DNA from: Sipunculus nudus
Taxonomy: Eukaryota; Annelida; Sipuncula; Golfingiida; Sipunculidae
NCBI GenBank assembly: GCA_026874595.1
Contig: CM049313.1
Span: forward strand, 76,500,659 to 76,564,658
DNA length: 64,000 bases
Direction: 5' to 3'
Within the stretch, counting starts at the first letter, position 1, and each line of letters starts with the position of its first letter. The position numbers were made by a program, and so were the translations under genes. Of this stretch, positions 59,256-64,000 are shown in pieces. The notes below the pieces were generated by a model that worked only from the letters and a program-made list of their open reading frames with translations, was not told the origin of the DNA and did not search any database.

Positions 59256-60666
59256 TACCGTAAAATCTCCACTTAAAACCGCGGTTTAATCAAGAAATTC
59301 AAAATCTTGAAATCGGGTTGATTTCCTGAAAGCACTGTGCGGTTTATACTAGAAGGGTTTCCTGAATATCTTCCTGACAGACATCGTTTTTGGGCCGGCG
59401 AGTGGGCGATAATATCGCAACTTTCGAAGGCCGTTCTTAGCAGCAGTCTCGCATGCATGGCAGCCGTGTGTAAATGTGTTATTTACGATTATTTGTTATT
59501 TATAGATTAAATATTGCTGATTAATTTTTCGTGTGATATATAACTTTTTATAAAATCTTGGTAATTGTCACCAAATAATACGTTCACAACAACCCTGCTG
59601 AAACACACAGCGGCCCACTTCGTTGGGCATGGTCAAGCAAAATTGAAATAAAAGCCTACTTTAAACCCATTTGCGGCATTATTTAGCAATGATTATTTGT
59701 TTCAAACGTAAAATGAATAAAAGGCTGACATCGTAAAGAGTCACACAATGGCAGACGAACGTTTTAAAATCAAGTTTGAGTGCCGCCATGTGCTGAAACG
59801 CCCTGGTATTCAATATTTTGAATGGCTGTACGCTGTGGGTGGTAAACAGAACAGCCACCTATTTCGTCCCATCGTGCCTTGCGTGAACACTGCCTTGACA
59901 AAATGGCTCCCCACACGGAAACTTTCTTCAGGAAAAATCTTGCTTACCCGGACTGGCCACTTTAATTTTACCTTAAATTCACTCGTTTTCAAGCGTCATG
60001 TTTCCTATACGTGCGTATCTCGACAAGGTAACTTCAGTTACTTTGATATTTAGTTAAGTAGACCAGCGATGTTTTCAAACGCACCAGCAAATTGTGACAT
60101 GGAGCGATGTCAACGTACGATGTGACGATGATAATACCGAAGTAACCGGTATGAAAATGATTTGAATCTTCCGAGTAATTCCAGAAAATGGAATTTTCAT
60201 CAAAAATTAAGATTTCAAAATATTACTTTTAGAATTAAAATATACAGTGACTTGAAATGGATCAGCAGAATATTTTTTTCCAAAACATAATGACAAATCG
60301 GTAGTAAACAAGAATACGGCACGTAATATAAAATCTGTATAAACAGGCAGAGGTTCATCGGCCCTTACGTCTTCCCAAACTTCATGCTTGAGTGACCCTG
60401 CAAAAAAAGTGTTATGATGTGTTTAAATAATATGCCCAAGGAATTTTAATGTGGTCAGGAATGGCCGAGTCGCAACCTACGCCTGTTCATTTCTAGATGA
60501 TAGCTTGATTGTGTCTTTTGTCAAATCATTCCGTAGCAAAAGGTGGTGCGGTTTTAAAGGGGGGTTCTTAGTATTTGAGCCTCTCGCGGTGTCTCACCTG
60601 GAATTTCGGCGAAGTCTGGGTGCGGTTTTAATCGGAAGTGCTGTTTTAAGTGGAGATTTTACGGTA
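59256..60666. mobile_element. TIR DNA transposon Y with TA flanks (1.4 kb)
   Basis: TACCGTAAAATCTCCACTTA (59256 on) is matched in inverse by TAAGTGGAGATTTTACGGTA (ending 60666). The inverted repeat runs about 25 bp, with TA target flanks. GCGGTTTTAA-like motifs recur just inside both ends. The terminal TACCGTAA is shared with element X, so the two families may use related transposases. The best internal frame is 59748-60053 (101 codons, plus strand, starting MADERFKIKFECRHVLKRPG), of unknown function; no DDE catalytic pattern was recognised. Confidence 0.75.
59748..60053 (+). CDS. Hypothetical 101-residue frame inside TIR element Y
   Basis: Starts MADERFKIKFECRHVLKRPG and continues IQYFEWLYAVGGKQNSHLF. 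It opens a short distance inside the transposon and is basic overall. I recognise no family. It could be the N-terminal remnant of a DNA-binding or transposase protein, or chance. The upstream ACACAATGG context is acceptable for a start. Confidence 0.25.
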   Translation: MADERFKIKFECRHVLKRPGIQYFEWLYAVGGKQNSHLFRPIVPCVNTALTKWLPTRKLSSGKILLTRTGHFNFTLNSLVFKRHVSYTCVSRQGNFSYFDI

Positions 60667-62050
60667 AGGCTCCATGTGTGAAAGATGGAAAGTTTTGGAT
60701 GAAAAGTTTGATTTACAGTGCATCCACAATCATATAAAAGTTATGGCTCCTGTGACCTTCATCTTTGACCTCTGGACCCTGAAAATCAAATGTTTCTTAT
60801 CTTAGTTGTGAGTCATTAATAAATCAAGTTTGAAGCCAATCTGTCTAGTGAAAGCAGAATTATCATCCATAAACTAGTTTGTGAATGGATGGGCCTGTGA
60901 CCTTGACCTTTGACCCTATGACCCTATGACCCCAAATCGAAAAGAATCTTCTCCTATTGGCAGGTGAGTAATATTTTGAAGATGGAAGGTTTGTTGTTAA
61001 AAGTTTGGCTTGAAATGCATATACATTCCTTTTAAAGAAATGGGTCCTGTGACTTTGACCTTTGGACCTTAAAATCGACAGGATTATTACTTTACTGGTG
61101 AGCCATATATAATTTGAGTTTGAAACCAATATGTCAAACTAAACTGGAGTTATCATCTGGAAACTAATTTGTGAACAGATGGCCCCTGTGACTTTAACCT
61201 TTGACCTTGTGACTCCAAATTCATTTATGCTCTCTCTATACTGGCAAGTCAGCTAAATGTGAAAGACAGAACATTCAGGATGAAAAGCTTGCCTTAAAAT
61301 GCAGCCATAATCTTTTTAAAGTGAGTGTTGTGACCTTGACCTTTCACCTCATGACCCAAAAATCATATAGGTTCTTTTTTAGTGTTGGGCCTTGTGTAAG
61401 TAATGTCTGAAATCCATATTTCAATCCAACCTGGAGTTCTCATCTGGAAACAAATTTGTGTGGATGGACAGATGGACAGCTAGGTTGACAGACAGACAGA
61501 CAGACAGGGTGATTACTATAAGGCATCCACTTGTGATCAATGAACACACCAGGTTTTGGGACACTAGAAGGAATAATAGCTGAGAAACTGACATGATTGT
61601 TGTCATTTTATAGTAAAAAAATTGAAAAATATTCATAAAAATTAGAAAAAATACAGGTAACGCCACCTCTTTTCTGGAACTGACAAAACTAGTCATGGTC
61701 AATATTCAAGGCAAGTTTCATGACAATCCATGCATATATTATCAAGATATTGGAGGTTTTGTATCAAATTATTTATTATTTTTTGGGGGGTATTTACAAG
61801 CCCCATAGCTCGGAGGATATAGGTCGCAGTGACCTAATTTCAGGTTTTCAAGGAGATTTTTTATTGACCCCACTGGTTGTTCACTAAGTTTCTAGGACCA
61901 GCAGTTACGATTTGTGCCCTGCTAATGGACGACCAGATGGCCGGTTGGACGACGGACAAGCGCCATTCCTATACCTCAGTTGGCTTATAGTCAGCTGAGC
62001 TAAAAATGTACAAGTAATTGGTTAAAATTTATCACAATGGAAACTCTAGA

Positions 62051-62197
62051 TACCCTAGATTATGTTATAACACCATAAAACAGTTAAATGATATGGGAAG
62101 AAACACATGGGCCACAGATACAAAACTACTGTTAAAAAGATATGGTTTTAGTTTTGTAAGGTTAGATCAAAGTGTTGGTGATAGAAAATGTTTGTAA
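62051..62197 (+). pseudogene. LINE ORF2 remnant, piece 2
   Basis: Reads YPRLCYNTIKQLNDMGRNTW, ATDTKLLLKRYGFSFVRLDQ and SVGDRKCL, then a stop. The pattern YPRxCY..L...DxGRxTWAT.....L...GF recalls the region after RT in molluscan and other animal LINEs. It directly follows the P3 insertion that splits it from piece 1, with a small frame change. Confidence 0.65.
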
Positions 62198-63557
62198 GTA
62201 TGTTTGTACAAAGTGTCAAATAGAAAAGCCAACAAAAAATGTTATCAGAAATCCAAAGTAAATCTATGCTCAGTAGGCCTATTTACAGTGTAAATCAATC
62301 CACAATATAACCAGAAAAATATATATACAAGGCCTACAGCCTAATGCCAACCTATGCAATCAGATCCAATATACATAAGGTATAATACTTCCATGCTGGA
62401 CCGTTATTTTTCAAGTACGTGTGACAAATGTATGTAGAATGCAAGTACTGAACATTTTTAACTTTTTTTACTGAACTCTTTGACCTGCACTCTGATACAG
62501 TTGGCAGTCTGCCAAAGCTATAAATAGATCCAGAATGACTGTTAGCCTGTTGCCAAATCTGAAATAATTGACAGTCTGCCAAGCTATATATAGATCCAGA
62601 CACAATCTTGGCCTCTTTTTTAAATCTGTTGACACATACTGAAAGACTTTGGGTATAATGCTTTTTTTCAAGCTGACTTATCCATAAGATGTTTTTATCA
62701 AAATGTTAATATAAAAATGTAGTCCTTTCATTTAAAAAGGTCCAATAATTGTGCCAACAATCATTTAAGTTATCTTGAACTAAAGCCTCTTGAAATCATT
62801 TTTGTGCAATGTTACAGAAGTTGAAACAAGAGTTATGCAAAAGAAAACTATTGCAGCCCTCAGTCTAAAATAGGCTTATGAATGGCCACAAGACCAACTT
62901 CAGCTCACTTTGACTCTACCAAAAATCAACGAACCCAATCTATTCTTCTATAGTTGAAAAACCTACTCTAGATTTATTCTTATAAAAAATTAAACTATTC
63001 AGCTTGACAGTTTCATAATGAAACATTTTTAAGCTGAAAGAGGGTAAACTTTATCAGGTTTCTGCCAGTAAAAAAAAGGTCAATGTAGGTTGTGTCACAA
63101 AACTGCAATTTCAAATATGAGTCATGAGACCAATATTTGCATACAATTTGGTGATGATAACACCAGGCTTTTCTGATACTGTAATTTAAGTGTTCTTTTT
63201 AGGCCAATTACTAAGTTCAGCTTCCTGAATCTAAGCCAAAATTCACCAAACTGGAACCATTCGTACAAACTTAAGAGAGATTGTTTCACTTCCAGAGATT
63301 ATTCCTGTGAAATATTGAACAATTTGGCTAACATCTTCAGGTTTTTTAGCTTTTTCCCCTATAAAATCTAGGAACATGCAGATAGCAAAAAAAAAGCAAA
63401 ATCCTGAAGTGGTTTTTAGATGACTGATTTTTTGCATAAATTTTGGTGATGCTAGCTCCTGCCTTTTTGAGATAGTATGGGTTAATGTACAGACAACGGA
63501 AGATGCCACACCATCCCATAAGCTCACAGGTTCACTAATAATATGGCCTTTGAATAA
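62198..63557. other. Segment between LINE pieces 2 and 3
   Basis: About 1.36 kb, probably an insertion or rearrangement in the LINE. A short duplication lies at about 62500-62590 (CAGTCTGCCAA and CTATAAATAGATCCAGA recur). A 106-codon minus-strand frame at 63243-63563 shows no motif I recognise. Confidence 0.45.
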
Positions 63558-63872
63558 AGACAAGTTTTATCAGAATTAAGACTTAGTGACCATTGTCTTG
63601 AAATTGAAATTAGAAGGAGAAATAATGTACCCAAAGAAATGAGGATCTGCAAAATGTGTAATCAAGATGAACTTGAAGACTGGATCCATGTTTTTTTTTA
63701 TTTCTCCAGATTTGAAAAATTTAAGAAATTATTTTGTTTTACATCTTTCACAGGAATTAAAATAAAAACATATGGTTTAATAAAGTTATTAAGAATCAAG
63801 TCTTCTAATTATGCATTTACTGTGGCAAAATATTTATTTCAGGTAAACAAAATAAAGGGAACCATGATATGA
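63558..63872 (+). pseudogene. LINE ORF2 remnant, piece 3 (C-terminal CCHC-like region)
   Basis: Reads LRLSDHCLEIEIRRRNNVPK, EMRICKMCNQDELEDWIHVF and FYFSRFEKFKKLF. The order LR(L/I)S.H.L.IE.GR..., then ICK.C....ED..HF...C..Y, is typical of the C-terminal end of animal LINE ORF2 proteins. Here several expected positions are altered (EDWIHVFFYFSRF). It is decayed and without the rest of the element. Confidence 0.65.
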
Positions 63873-64000
63873 CAGAGAAATTTTATAAGTATGAAACATC
63901 ACAAGAGCAGGTACAACCACGTTTATATGTACGTATTATATTTATATAAGCAGGTTATATGTTAAATGTTCAATTGTATTTATTCACATTTGTATCATGG

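Larger units (their letters stand above)
59008..62006 (+). mobile_element. HINE-like element P3-related, copy 6, nested in a LINE and itself interrupted
   Basis: Starts AACTAGGGACCCAGGTGTCT, then CGACGCTCAGCTG. Ends CTTATAGTCAGCTGAGCTA plus AAAA; the left arm of the hairpin is decayed. The body has TGACCTTGACCTTTGACC-type ~300-bp units like those of the P1 element at 26-28 kb, and a GACAGACAGACAGACAG run (about 61485-61508). The core therefore differs from other P3 copies although the ends match. Interrupted at 59256-60666 by a TIR transposon. Confidence 0.65.

Noticed and set aside
63243-63563. 106-codon minus-strand frame as a gene
   Set aside because: No motif, no homologous family I recognise, and it lies between LINE fragments.

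Overview
This is a eukaryotic, animal-type nuclear window. It is AT-rich and intron-rich with very few coding bases. The repeat content points to a mollusc, probably a bivalve: pearl/HINE-like elements with ACGG microsatellites, dispersed TGACCTTGACC repeats and a Gmr1-like LTR element. That placement is inference from repeat style, not from a match.

The only host gene I can support is one class I myosin heavy chain of the MYO1E/MYO1F type. It lies on the minus strand, and 17 consecutive exons run from 48670 down to 3028. Joined, they give about 641 residues, from just before the Walker A loop through the end of the motor and the single IQ motif. All splice junctions fit GT-AG and all phases agree. 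The first ~80 residues of the motor are not in the window, and the TH1 and SH3 tail lies beyond position 1.

Layout: 1-2985 holds a HINE-like repeat interrupted by a TIR DNA transposon (copy 1). 3028-20877 holds 15 exons with short introns; four of these introns carry a large repeat or a MITE. 20878-43668 is one 22.8-kb intron packed with nested elements, including a complete 9.35-kb Gmr1-type Ty3/Gypsy element (28658-38009) with 1129-bp LTRs and a 5-bp target duplication. 43669-43756 is the P-loop exon. 43757-48575 is an intron dominated by a tandem array, and 48576-48670 is the most 5' exon seen. 48671-64000 has no recognisable exon; it carries the second TIR transposon copy in inverted orientation, two nested HINE copies, and a LINE broken by a HINE that is itself broken by another TIR element.

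Two observations stand out. (1) The 144-146-bp array at about 45256-48636 is built from the 3' 61 bp of the adjacent myosin exon plus its 5' splice site plus flanking intron. The gene therefore carries about 23 extra tandem copies of an exon end and splice donor directly downstream of the real one, with a higher-order structure. (2) Three sequence-unrelated HINE-like families (here called P1, P2, P3) share one terminal design: an AACTAG-like start, a small 5' hairpin, a 5' subterminal inverted repeat equal to the 3' hairpin arm, and a 3' hairpin of 8 bp, one mismatch, 3-5 bp and a 3-nt loop.
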